A model generated the notes under the pieces. It had not been told where the DNA came from. It saw only the letters and a program-made list of their open reading frames with translations, and did not search any database. Positions 1-8,253 of a stretch of 64,000 nucleotides of DNA are shown here, one piece after another. Source of the DNA: Streptomyces seoulensis. GTDB lineage: Bacteria; Actinomycetota; Actinomycetes; Streptomycetales; Streptomycetaceae. The stretch lies in NCBI RefSeq assembly GCF_022846655.1, contig NZ_AP025667.1, positions 218,501 to 282,500 on the forward strand, given 5' to 3'. A program made the translations under genes and the position numbers. Within the stretch, counting starts at the first letter, position 1; the number at the start of each line of letters is the position of its first letter.

Positions 1-1612
1 GATCGCCGGCGACCCGCACCGCTTCCTGGAGGAGCCCGGCGTCTACCAGCAGATCCGCCTCTCCTGCCCCGAGTTCGACGTCACCGGCCTCGCCGTCCCC
101 GGCGTCCCGGGCATCGCCCACTTCGCCCACACGGGCACGGTCGCCTGGGCCATCACCAACGCCATGGCCGACTACCAGGACCTCTACCGCGAACGCCTCC
201 GGCGGACGGGCGCGGGGGTCGAGGCCCTGTCCCCGGACGGCGGCTGGCACCGGGCCGCCCGCCATGTGGAGGTGGTGGAGGTCGCGGGGGAGGCGGCCGT
301 GGAGATCGAGGTGATCGAGACGGAACGGGGGCCGGTGATAGCGGGCGGCCCGGAGGGTCTTGGGGGCCTGGAGGGCGCGGAGACGTCTTCCGCGGGGGTG
401 CGTGGGCCGGGGGCCGATCCTGGCGACGCATCGTTTCCGGAGCCGTACGGCGAACCCGCCACAGCCGTCGCCCTGCGCTACCCGCCCCGCGTCACGGAAG
501 ACCTCGGCTTCAGCGCCCTGCTCCCCCTCCTGAGAGCCCGCACCGTCGCCGACGTGGACCGGGCCCTGGACGCGTGGGCCGAGCCGGTCAACGTCGTGCA
601 GGCCGCCGACACCGAGGGCGCCGTCCTCCACCGGATCGCCGGCCGCGTCCCCCTCCGCTCCCGCACCAACAGCCTCCGCCTGGCCCCCGCCTGGGAGGCG
701 GGCCACGAATGGCAGGGCTGGCACACACCCCCGTACGCCACCCTGGAGAACGGCGTGGCCGTGATGGCGAACCAGCGCGGTCCCGCCACCCCCCTGGGCG
801 TCGAGTTCGCCCCACCGCACCGGGCCGAGCGCATCCGCACCCTCCTCGGACAGCGCCCCACCTGGTCCGCCGCCGACCTCCCCGCCATCCACACCGACAC
901 CCACCTGGCCTCCGCCGCCCCCCTCCTGGACCACCTCGCCGGACTCGACGCCCTCACCCCCGAAGCGACCCGCCTCCGCGAGAGCCTGCTCTCCTGGGAC
1001 CGCCACATGGACGCCGACAGCACCGGGGCGGCGACGTACGCGGCCCTGCGCACGGCGGTCGTACGCCGCCTCGCCGCCCACCCCGCCTTCGCCGCCCTCA
1101 CCGAACCCCCCGCCTATCCCGAGGTCCTCCTCCCCTGGATGTCCCTCACGGCCCGCATCGGCTTCGCCCTCGAACACCTGCTCAAGGCACAGGAGTTGTA
1201 CGGGATCGACCGCCGCGAGACCGTACGCGCGGCCCTGGAGGAGACCGCGGCCGCGCCCCCCGCCGGCCCCTGGTCCGACTCCCACCGAGTGGCCCCCTGG
1301 CGGGCGCTCCCCGAAGGCCCGTACGCGGAACCGGGCTTGGCCGGCGACCACGACTGCGTGAACTGCACGACCGCGGTCCCCGGCATCACCGACCTGGCCG
1401 CCCGAGGCCCCGCCGCCCGCTACGTCTGGGACCTCGCCGACCGCGCCGACAGCCGCTGGATCGTCCCCTTCGGCGCGGACGGCGTACCCGGCAGCCGCCA
1501 CCATCGCGACCAACTCCCCCTGTGGCTCGCGGGAGAACTCGCCCCGGTGGTCACCGACTGGACCCGGCTCACGCTCGAACACTCCGAGATCTCCGAGGAA
1601 ACACATGTCTGA
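1..1612 (+). CDS. Penicillin acylase family protein (5' end outside window)
   Basis: The reading frame is open from the first base of the window and ends at TGA 1610-1612, giving about 536 C-terminal residues. The first visible residues, including a FDVTGLAVPGVPGIAHFAHT stretch and then TVAWAITNAMADYQDLY, match the part of the beta chain that follows the N-terminal nucleophile serine in Ntn-hydrolase penicillin acylases. The nucleophile and the alpha chain should lie just upstream and cannot be checked here. Family members hydrolyse or form amide bonds between an acyl group and an amine; substrate specificity is not visible. The last 8 bases overlap the next gene, an acyltransferase of siderophore type, so the two are probably translationally coupled. 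I recall pairs like this being linked to desferrioxamine acylation in some streptomycetes, but no other siderophore gene is in view. Confidence 0.85.
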   Translation, partial: IAGDPHRFLEEPGVYQQIRLSCPEFDVTGLAVPGVPGIAHFAHTGTVAWAITNAMADYQDLYRERLRRTGAGVEALSPDGGWHRAARHVEVVEVAGEAAVEIEVIETERGPVIAGGPEGLGGLEGAETSSAGVRGPGADPGDASFPEPYGEPATAVALRYPPRVTEDLGFSALLPLLRARTVADVDRALDAWAEPVNVVQAADTEGAVLHRIAGRVPLRSRTNSLRLAPAWEAGHEWQGWHTPPYATLENGVAVMANQRGPATPLGVEFAPPHRAERIRTLLGQRPTWSAADLPAIHTDTHLASAAPLLDHLAGLDALTPEATRLRESLLSWDRHMDADSTGAATYAALRTAVVRRLAAHPAFAALTEPPAYPEVLLPWMSLTARIGFALEHLLKAQELYGIDRRETVRAALEETAAAPPAGPWSDSHRVAPWRALPEGPYAEPGLAGDHDCVNCTTAVPGITDLAARGPAARYVWDLADRADSRWIVPFGADGVPGSRHHRDQLPLWLAGELAPVVTDWTRLTLEHSEISEETHV

Positions 1613-2225
1613 CGCCATGACCCGACTCCCCGCCCACGAACAGCACATCCCCGACTACGGCACCGTCCGCATCCGCCCCTTGGACCCGGAGACGGACACC
1701 CCGGTGGTCCACGCCTGGGTCAGCGAGGAACGAGCCGTCTTCTGGGGCATGACCGGCCTCACGGAAGCCCAGGTCGGCGAGATCTACACCCACATGGCCA
1801 CCCTCGACACCCACCACGCCCTCCTCGTCACCAAGGACGGCGAACCGGCCGCCCTCCTCCAGACGTACGACCCCGCGGCCGACCGCGTCGGCGAGTGCTA
1901 CGAGGTCCGCCCCGGCGACATGGGCGTCCACCTCCTGCTCGCCCCCGCCGCCCCCGGCGGACACCGCCCCGGCTGGACCTCCGCCCTGCTGACCGCGATG
2001 GCCCAGTACGTCCTGCTGGTGCTGGGCAACAGCCGGATCGTGGTCGACCCGGACGTGCGCAACACCAAGGCCGTCGCCCGCTTCGAGCGCCAGGGTTTCG
2101 CCCCCGGCCCCGAGGTCGTCCTCCCCGAGATCGACCTGCCGGACGTGTACCTGCCCGAGAAGCACGCCCGGCTCGCCTTCCTCACCCGCGAGACCGCCTT
2201 CCCGGAGGCCACCGGTACGGTTTGA
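1605..2225 (+). CDS. GNAT acyltransferase, IucB/RhbD siderophore type
   Basis: A 206-residue protein with the layout of the AlcB/IucB/RhbD acyltransferase branch of the GNAT fold. An N-terminal IRPLDPETD strand leads to a VHAWVSEERAVFWGM segment that is typical of hydroxamate siderophore acyltransferases, and a C-terminal DPDVRNTKAVARFERQGF motif is the acetyl-CoA-binding helix region seen in the family. These enzymes acylate N-hydroxylated diamines or lysine to make hydroxamates. The ATG at 1605 lies inside the end of the upstream acylase gene with an 8-base overlap; an internal ATG at 1617 is the alternative start. The acylase plus acyltransferase pair suggests joint handling of an acyl-amine compound. 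The actual substrate is inference. Confidence 0.8.
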   Translation: MSDAMTRLPAHEQHIPDYGTVRIRPLDPETDTPVVHAWVSEERAVFWGMTGLTEAQVGEIYTHMATLDTHHALLVTKDGEPAALLQTYDPAADRVGECYEVRPGDMGVHLLLAPAAPGGHRPGWTSALLTAMAQYVLLVLGNSRIVVDPDVRNTKAVARFERQGFAPGPEVVLPEIDLPDVYLPEKHARLAFLTRETAFPEATGTV

Positions 2226-2264
2226 GCGCGCGGCCGCGAACATCCGTAACTGCGGGGGACGAGT

Positions 2265-4013
2265 GTGTTCCGAAGACGGAGGCTGGGCGACGTGCGCGAC
2301 CGTGAACGAGTGCTCAGGCGCGTGCTGTTGGCCACCGTGAGCATGGTCCTGCTCGTCCTCGGCAGCGCGTCCCCCGCCTCCGCGCACGCGGCCCTGCGCA
2401 CGACCGACCCGGAAGACGGAACGATCCTCCAGCGGGCCCCGCGCACGCTGACCCTGACGTACACCGAGTCGGTGGGCCTGCTCACCGACTCGTTCCGCGT
2501 CTACGACCCCGAGAACCACCGCCTGAGCACCGGCCAGGCCGACCACGCCCCCGGCCGGTCGGACACGGTCCGTGTGCCGCTTCCGGCGCGGCTGGCGAAG
2601 GGCACGTACGTGGTGGCGTGGCGCGTGGTGTCCGCCGACAGCCACCCCGTCTCCGGCGCGCTCACCTTCTCGGTGGGCGAGCGCACGGTCACGACGGCCA
2701 CCGCGCCCGGCCAGACGGAGAACCGGACCACCACCAGCCTCTACAACATCGCCCGCTACCTCGCGTACCTCGCCGCGACCGTGCTGCTGGGCGCGGCCGC
2801 GTTCCTCGCGTACTGCCGGCCGCCCCGCCGCGCGCCCCTGCGCCCGCTGTTCCTCGCGGGCGGCGCCACCCTGCTCGGCTCGACGCTCGCCCTGCTCCTG
2901 CTGCGCGGCCCGTACGAGGAGGGCACCGCACCGACGTTCGCGTCCCTGGGCCGCACCCTGACCACCCGGCCCGGTGAACTCCTGCTCGCACGGCTGGCGT
3001 TGCTGCTGGTGGCGGCGGTCTGCGCGGTGTGCCTGCGCCGCTGGGGCGGGGCCGTGCCGCGCCCGGCCGCCCTGACCGCCGGCGCGACCCTGGCCCTGGC
3101 CCTCGCCCTGACCTGGTCGGCAGCCGAACACGCCTCCGCCGGCATCCAGGTCCCGCTGGCCATCGCCTCCACCACCCTCCACCTGCTGGCGACGGCTGCC
3201 TGGCTGGGCGGTCTCGCGGCCCTGCTGCTGACCCTGCGCTCCACGGTGCCCCCGCAGGTGATCACCCGCTTCTCCCGCCTCGCCCTCACCTCGGTGATCG
3301 TCCTGGTGGTGACCGGCGTCTACCAGTCCTGGCGTGGCCTGGGCACCTGGCAGGCGCTCACGGAGACGACGTACGGCCGCGTGCTGCTGGCGAAGCTGGC
3401 GGCGGTGGGGCTGCTGCTGGCGGCGGCGGCGTGGTCCCGCCGGTGGACGGCGCGGCTGGCGGTGCCGGCGGCGAAGATCCTGGAGCCGGCGGGCGGCCCG
3501 GCGCTCCCCGCACCCGCGGTGGCCGACGCACCACTCCCCTTCCGCCACCTGCGCCGCTCGGTCCTGGCGGAGGCGGCGGTCGGTGTGGTGGTCCTGGTCC
3601 TGACGACCCTGCTGACCAGCACCCTGCCGGGCCGGGCGGCAGAAGAGGCGGCGACTGCGGAGACGGGCATCCCGGCCGCCTCGGTCACGACGGTCCCGTT
3701 CGCGGTGGGCGACAGCGGCCACGGCAAGGTCCAGATCACCTTCGACCCCGGCCGCGTGGGCCCGAACTCCGTCCAGGCGGTGGTCTACGGCGCGAACGGC
3801 GCCCTGGCGGCCGTCCCCGAACTCCGCATCACCATGACGCTCCCGGCCCAGCGCCTGGGCCCCCTGGACACCGGGCTCACCGACCGCGGCGGCTACTGGG
3901 CCACGAACTCCTTCGACCTGCCGATCCCCGGCACGTGGACGATGAAGGTGACGGTACGGGTGTCGGACCTGGACCAGGTGACGGTCTCGCGCACGGTACG
4001 GGTGGCACGCTGA
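2265..4013 (+). CDS. Copper resistance protein, CopC-CopD fusion with C-terminal YtkA/FixH-like domain
   Basis: A 582-residue membrane protein. Residues 1-40 look like a signal peptide ending ASA before His41, and the mature start HAALRTTDPEDG plus a later DSHPVSG are the conserved copper-binding N-terminus and loop of CopC. The middle section holds about eight hydrophobic segments typical of CopD/YcnJ membrane domains, and the last 110 residues form a beta-rich extracytoplasmic domain resembling YtkA/FixH. The predicted role is copper binding outside the membrane and its transfer across it. The start used is GTG 2265 after a GGGGGA sequence; GTG 2292 in the same frame is possible. It is followed after 5 bases by the next gene, so the two are probably co-transcribed. 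Confidence 0.85.
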   Translation: MFRRRRLGDVRDRERVLRRVLLATVSMVLLVLGSASPASAHAALRTTDPEDGTILQRAPRTLTLTYTESVGLLTDSFRVYDPENHRLSTGQADHAPGRSDTVRVPLPARLAKGTYVVAWRVVSADSHPVSGALTFSVGERTVTTATAPGQTENRTTTSLYNIARYLAYLAATVLLGAAAFLAYCRPPRRAPLRPLFLAGGATLLGSTLALLLLRGPYEEGTAPTFASLGRTLTTRPGELLLARLALLLVAAVCAVCLRRWGGAVPRPAALTAGATLALALALTWSAAEHASAGIQVPLAIASTTLHLLATAAWLGGLAALLLTLRSTVPPQVITRFSRLALTSVIVLVVTGVYQSWRGLGTWQALTETTYGRVLLAKLAAVGLLLAAAAWSRRWTARLAVPAAKILEPAGGPALPAPAVADAPLPFRHLRRSVLAEAAVGVVVLVLTTLLTSTLPGRAAEEAATAETGIPAASVTTVPFAVGDSGHGKVQITFDPGRVGPNSVQAVVYGANGALAAVPELRITMTLPAQRLGPLDTGLTDRGGYWATNSFDLPIPGTWTMKVTVRVSDLDQVTVSRTVRVAR

Positions 4014-4018
4014 GCCGT

Positions 4019-4606
4019 ATGCGGACCGACGTCGTGCGGATCGAGGGCACGGACTTCCTGACCACGCTGACCCTGGGCGCCCCCGTCGGCCTCCTGGCCC
4101 TGCACGGCGGCGTGGAGGGCGGCACGGCGGAACTGGCGACGGAGGTGGCGGCCCGCACAGGAGCCACCCTCCTCACCTTCACCCAGCCGACGGGCCCCCC
4201 GGCCCACATCCCGTCCATCCGCATGTCGGCCTGCGCCCCGCTGCGGACCTTCCTGTCCCACGCGACCCTGACGATCTCCCTCCACGGCCACAACCGCCGG
4301 ACGACCCCCCGCACCATCTACGTAGGCGGCTCGAACCGCCCGGCGGCCCGCGTCCTGGCAGCCGCCCTGGCCGACTCGGCCTTCACCCCGGTCACCTCTC
4401 TCGCCGACATCCCCCCGCCGCTGCGCGGCCTGCACCCCGAGAACCCGGTCAACCAGACCCGACTCGGCGGAGTCCAACTGGAACTCCCGGTCCTGGCCCG
4501 CACGACCCACCCTGCTCCGACCGACCCGGAGATCCCGCCGGAGGAGGTCGTGGAGGGGATCGTGGAGGGGGTGGGGGTGTTGCTGGAGAGGGGCGGCGCT
4601 TGGTGA
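4019..4606 (+). CDS. Poly-gamma-glutamate hydrolase family protein
   Basis: A 195-residue protein resembling the PghP/DUF867 family of phage and bacterial poly-gamma-glutamate hydrolases, which are zinc-dependent and carboxypeptidase-like in fold. The supporting motifs are LLALHGGVEGGTAELA near residue 30, where the His and Glu match the predicted zinc ligands, and TISLHGHN near residue 80. No signal peptide is visible, so it is probably cytoplasmic. The ATG at 4019 is 5 bases after the stop of the copper protein, which suggests co-transcription but not a shared function. The real substrate in an actinobacterium is unknown, since these organisms are not known to make this polymer widely. Confidence 0.7.
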   Translation: MRTDVVRIEGTDFLTTLTLGAPVGLLALHGGVEGGTAELATEVAARTGATLLTFTQPTGPPAHIPSIRMSACAPLRTFLSHATLTISLHGHNRRTTPRTIYVGGSNRPAARVLAAALADSAFTPVTSLADIPPPLRGLHPENPVNQTRLGGVQLELPVLARTTHPAPTDPEIPPEEVVEGIVEGVGVLLERGGAW

Positions 4607-4662
4607 TCTGCCGGGGCGCCCTGACGCGGGCGGAGGCGGAGGAGTACCTGACGAGACACCCG

Positions 4663-5073
4663 CTACGAACCGGGCATCAGCCCGCTCCCGGAGAACTGGA
4701 CGGCGGCCCTGGCGATCATCTTCTCGTCGAGAGGCCGCACGACGGCCCGTAGCTCCCGAGCGCTCCGTTTCGGGAGAGCGTGGAGTACGGCATCCAGATG
4801 CTCACGGAAGCCGACGTCGTAGCAACCGCATTCGCGGATGCCGCAGTCAGACTTCTCCAGCGCGTCCGCGAGCTGCCGGAGCGGCCCGTGGGCCAGTACC
4901 GTCCAGTGCCAGAACGCCGCTTCCGTGGCCTCGGTCCAGCCCCGCTCCCGCTCCAGCCGCCGCAGATCGGCCGTGCAGGAGCCGGAAAGCCGATCGATGA
5001 GCGGAAACCGCCGCCGCACATCCCGACGACCTCGTTGCTCGCCCCGCAGGGCTGACGGGCGCCTACGCGGCAT
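4663..5073 (-). CDS. Hypothetical protein
   Basis: A possible 136-residue protein with an Arg-rich N-terminus and a helical body containing RFPLIDRLSGSCTADLRRLE, WHWTVLAHGPLRQLADALEK and a CGIRECGCYDVGFREHLDAVL section with three cysteines. The residue pattern (charged helices with regular Leu/Ala spacing and a C-terminal LPKRSARELRAVVRPLDE) looks like real protein and resembles small unassigned streptomycete proteins. I do not recognise a named family. The start is uncertain because the Arg-rich N-terminal 20 residues may not be translated. It lies convergent to the hydrolase gene. An overlapping 49-codon frame on the other strand (4603-4752) is less convincing. Confidence 0.5.
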   Translation of the reverse strand: MPRRRPSALRGEQRGRRDVRRRFPLIDRLSGSCTADLRRLERERGWTEATEAAFWHWTVLAHGPLRQLADALEKSDCGIRECGCYDVGFREHLDAVLHALPKRSARELRAVVRPLDEKMIARAAVQFSGSGLMPGS

Positions 5074-5254
5074 TGCCCCTTTGCTCGTCTGTCATGGCGG
5101 GCAAGCTACAGCCGGAGCCGCCGACCGTGCCAACACTTTTCGGGCCACGGCCCACGCGGCCGGCCGTGGAGGGAGCGTGCGCTCCAACAGCCGACGCTGC
5201 CACCGTCGTTCAGGCTGATCCGAGACTTCACGGATCTCCCGCCCGGCCCCCCAG

Positions 5255-5298
5255 AACGTCGAAGGGCCCCGCTGCAAGCAGCGGGGCCCTTCGACGTT
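5255..5298 (-). terminator. Strong hairpin terminator downstream of tRNA-Ser
   Basis: Two perfectly complementary 21-base arms (5255-5275 and 5278-5298) enclose two bases. It sits 17 bases beyond the 3' end of tRNA-Ser on the minus strand. There is no U-run, as is common for streptomycete terminators. Confidence 0.8.
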
Positions 5299-5315
5299 AG
5301 TGCCCGGTGAGGCAC

Positions 5316-5403
5316 TGGCGGAGGATACGAGATTCGAACTCGTGAGGGGTTGCCCCCAACACGCTTTCCAAGCGTGCGCCCTAGGCCACTAGGCGAATCC
5401 TCC
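5316..5403 (-). tRNA. tRNA-Ser (GGA)
   Basis: On the minus strand the RNA starts GGAGGATTCGCC and pairs with the 3' acceptor strand ending TATCCTCC. The anticodon loop CTTGGAAAG places GGA as anticodon. It has the long variable arm expected of class II tRNAs (GTTGGGGGCAACC) and a T-arm with GTTCGAATC. The CCA end is encoded at 5316-5318. Length is 88 bases including CCA. Confidence 0.95.
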
Positions 5404-5526
5404 GGGGCAAACATTACATGACCGCGGGGAGTGCTCGCGAACCTCGTTCCCCGAGCTCGGACGGGTGCTCCTCACCGGTTCGAGCGAGGTATCTCGCGGA
5501 GGTCCGGATCGGGTACTCTTTCCGCA

Positions 5527-5612
5527 GCCCCCCACGCGGTGCTATCTGACTGAACTCCCCCAGGGCCGGAAGGCAGCAAGGGTAGGTCGGCTCTGGCAGG
5601 TGCGTGGGGGGC
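5527..5612 (+). ncRNA. ffs: Signal recognition particle 4.5S RNA
   Basis: A short SRP RNA. The terminal arms GCCCCCCACGC and GCGTGGGGGGC pair, and the apex carries the conserved domain IV: the GGAAGGCAGCAAGGG region and the GGTAGGTC strand that together form the Ffh-binding asymmetric loops, with a GGAA tetraloop. It binds the Ffh protein for co-translational membrane targeting. It sits just upstream of dnaX, an arrangement I recall from other actinobacteria. A T-run follows at 5616-5620. Confidence 0.92.
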
Positions 5613-5722
5613 CCTTGTTTTTCCGGGGGCGGGGGCCGGGGACCCGCCTGTGACCTGCACCGGGCTCGGGCCCGCTTCCGCCGCGCGGCCTGTTGTCCGT
5701 GCTCCCCTATAACCTCGTATGC

Positions 5723-8023
5723 GTGTCGTCTCTCGCCTTGTACCGCCGCTACCGCCCCGAGACCTTCGCCGAGGTCATCGGGCAGGAGCACGTAACCGAC
5801 CCGCTGCAGCAGGCGCTGCGGAACAACCGGGTCAATCACGCGTACCTGTTCAGTGGTCCTCGCGGCTGCGGCAAGACGACCAGCGCCCGCATCCTGGCCC
5901 GCTGTCTGAACTGTGAGCAGGGTCCCACCCCCACCCCCTGCGGCGAGTGCCAGTCGTGCCAGGACCTCGCGCGCAACGGGCCGGGCTCGATCGACGTCAT
6001 CGAGATCGACGCCGCCTCCCACGGTGGTGTGGACGACGCCCGTGAGCTGCGCGAGAAGGCGTTCTTCGGGCCCGCGGGCAGCCGGTACAAGATCTACATC
6101 ATCGACGAGGCCCACATGGTCACGTCGGCCGGCTTCAACGCGCTGCTGAAGGTCGTCGAGGAGCCCCCGGAGCACCTCAAGTTCATCTTCGCCACCACCG
6201 AGCCCGAGAAGGTCATCGGGACCATCCGGTCGCGTACGCACCACTACCCCTTCCGGCTCGTCCCGCCCGGCACCCTCAGGGAGTACCTGGGCGAGGTGTG
6301 CCAGAAGGAGGACATCCCGGTCGCGGAGGGCGTGCTGCCGCTGGTCGTGCGCGCGGGCCAGGGTTCCGTGCGTGACTCCATGTCCGTCATGGACCAGCTC
6401 CTCGCCGGTGCCGGTGCGGACGGTGTGACGTACCCCATGGCCACCTCCCTCCTCGGCTACACCGACGGCTCCCTCCTCGACTCCGTCGTCGAGGCCTTCG
6501 CCACCGGTGACGGCGCCGCCGCCTTCGAGGTCGTGGACCATGTCATCGAGGGCGGCAACGACCCCCGCCGCTTCGTCGCCGACCTGCTGGAGCGGCTGCG
6601 TGACCTGGTGATCCTCGCCGCCGTGCCCGACGCCGCCGAGAAGGGCCTCATCGACGCCCCCGCCGACGTCATCGAGCGCATGCAGGCCCAGGCCGAGATC
6701 TTCGGCGCCGCCGAGCTGAGCCGCGCCGCCGACCTCGTCAACCAGGGCCTCACCGAGATGCGCGGCGCCAACTCGCCCCGCCTCCAGCTCGAACTCATCT
6801 GCGCGCGCGTGATGCTGCCCGCCGCGTACGGCGACGAGCGCTCCGTCATGGCCCGCCTCGACCGCATCGAGCGCGGGGTGAACTTCTCCGCGGGCGCCGC
6901 CGCTCCCGCCATGCAGTACGTCCCCGCTCCCGAGGCCCACCCCGGCGCCGCTCCGGCCGCCGCACCCGCCATGGGGGACGGGCCCGCCGTACCGCCCGGC
7001 GGCGGCCCCGCCGCCGCTCGCGCGGCCGTACGGAATCCCGGCGGGCCGGCCAACGCGGGTCCGTCCCACGCGGGTACGGGCAACGCGGGTACGGCCAACG
7101 CGGGTCCGGGGCCCGTCGCCCCGCAGCCCCCGGCACCGACTCCGGCCCCCGCGCCGACTCCGACTCCGACTCCGGCTCCCGCGCCAACTCCTGCTCCCGC
7201 ACAGGAAGCCGCCCCCGCCCCCGGCGCCTGGCCCACCGCCACGCCCGCCGGTGGCGGCCGGCGTTCCGGTGCCTGGCCCACCGCCGCTCCGGCGGGCGGC
7301 CAGCAGCAGCCGCAGGCCCAGCAGGCCCCGCCGAGCCGACCTCAGGCCCCGGCCCCTGCCTCTGCCCCGAGCCAGAGTCAGCAGTCCCAGCCCTCGGCCC
7401 CCGCTCCGGCCGCCCCCGCCCCCTCCGGCGCCCTCGACCCCCGCATGCTGTGGCCGAACATCCTGGAGGCCGTCAAGAACCGCCGCCGCTTCACCTGGAT
7501 CCTGCTCAGCCAGAACGCCCAGGTGACCGGCTTCGACGGCACCACCCTCCAGCTCGGCTTCGCCAGCGCGGGTGCCCGTGACAACTTCTCCGCCAGCGGC
7601 AGCGAGGACGTGCTGCGCCAGGCGCTGGCCGAGCAGTTCAACGTGCAGTGGAGGATCGAGGCGGTCATCGACCCCTCCGGCGGCGGCTCCGCACTCCCGC
7701 CCTCCGGCGGCACCCCGAGCTTCGGCGGAGGCGGGGGCGGCGGCGCCCACGCGAGCACCGGCGGCTACGGCGCCCCCGCGGCGAGCCCCGGCCCCACGGC
7801 CTCCCAGCCGAGCTCCCCCTCCCAGGGCGGCCCCCAGTCCCAGGACCGGTCGGCCCCCGCCCCCAGACCCCCGGCTCCCGAGCCGCCGTCCCCCGTCTCC
7901 CCCGAGGACGACATCCCCGCGGACGACGATCCCGACCTCGACGAGTCCGCCCTCTCCGGCCGCGACCTGATCGTGCGCGAACTGGGCGCCACGGTGGTCG
8001 ACGAGATCTCCCACGAGCACTGA
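5723..8023 (+). CDS. dnaX: DNA polymerase III subunit gamma/tau
   Basis: This is the clamp-loader ATPase subunit of the replicative polymerase. From the GTG at 5723, residues 45-52 (GPRGCGKT) form Walker A, cysteines at 61, 64, 73, 76 and 79 form the zinc module, and residues 128-131 (DEAH) form Walker B. IRSRTHHY keeps the arginine finger of the SRC motif but has Thr for Cys. After about residue 390 comes a long Pro/Ala/Gly linker with short repeats (PTPTP runs, NAG-containing units, two GAWPTA copies), then a conserved ARRRRF-like domain (RMLWPNILEAVKNRRRFTWI) and an acidic C-terminus. At 766 residues it is tau-like. I see no obvious slippery heptamer followed by a hairpin. The upstream GTG/ATG options at 5693 lack support; the chosen start gives the usual family N-terminus SSLALYRRYRP. 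Confidence 0.95.
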   Translation: MSSLALYRRYRPETFAEVIGQEHVTDPLQQALRNNRVNHAYLFSGPRGCGKTTSARILARCLNCEQGPTPTPCGECQSCQDLARNGPGSIDVIEIDAASHGGVDDARELREKAFFGPAGSRYKIYIIDEAHMVTSAGFNALLKVVEEPPEHLKFIFATTEPEKVIGTIRSRTHHYPFRLVPPGTLREYLGEVCQKEDIPVAEGVLPLVVRAGQGSVRDSMSVMDQLLAGAGADGVTYPMATSLLGYTDGSLLDSVVEAFATGDGAAAFEVVDHVIEGGNDPRRFVADLLERLRDLVILAAVPDAAEKGLIDAPADVIERMQAQAEIFGAAELSRAADLVNQGLTEMRGANSPRLQLELICARVMLPAAYGDERSVMARLDRIERGVNFSAGAAAPAMQYVPAPEAHPGAAPAAAPAMGDGPAVPPGGGPAAARAAVRNPGGPANAGPSHAGTGNAGTANAGPGPVAPQPPAPTPAPAPTPTPTPAPAPTPAPAQEAAPAPGAWPTATPAGGGRRSGAWPTAAPAGGQQQPQAQQAPPSRPQAPAPASAPSQSQQSQPSAPAPAAPAPSGALDPRMLWPNILEAVKNRRRFTWILLSQNAQVTGFDGTTLQLGFASAGARDNFSASGSEDVLRQALAEQFNVQWRIEAVIDPSGGGSALPPSGGTPSFGGGGGGGAHASTGGYGAPAASPGPTASQPSSPSQGGPQSQDRSAPAPRPPAPEPPSPVSPEDDIPADDDPDLDESALSGRDLIVRELGATVVDEISHEH

Positions 8024-8253
8024 GGCCGCCTCGGGCGAGTGAGCGGGCCGACGGCCGAGTGCACCCACATCGGCCGACGGTCGGGTGCACCCCCATCAGG
8101 AGCGCGGCCGACCCCGACCGCCCCGGCACCCCGCCCACGAACCTCAGGCCCCGCCTCACGCGGCGCCCCCGCCCAGGCGCGAGCCTCCCCTCGTAGGAAC
8201 CTCCAACTTCCCCACCCCCCGGTCTTCGGTGACCCGACCGATAGGCTGACCCC

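Noticed and set aside
4603-4752. A 49-codon plus-strand frame overlapping the hydrolase stop
   Set aside because: No ribosome site support or recognised domain, and it overlaps a better frame on the opposite strand.
7100-7460. Programmed frameshift in dnaX as in E. coli
   Set aside because: I saw no A-rich slippery heptamer with downstream stem; the repeats are in-frame low-complexity linker.
5414-8068. An 884-residue open frame on the minus strand
   Set aside because: Antisense to dnaX, low-complexity Gly/Arg composition and no domain; it also runs through the SRP RNA gene.
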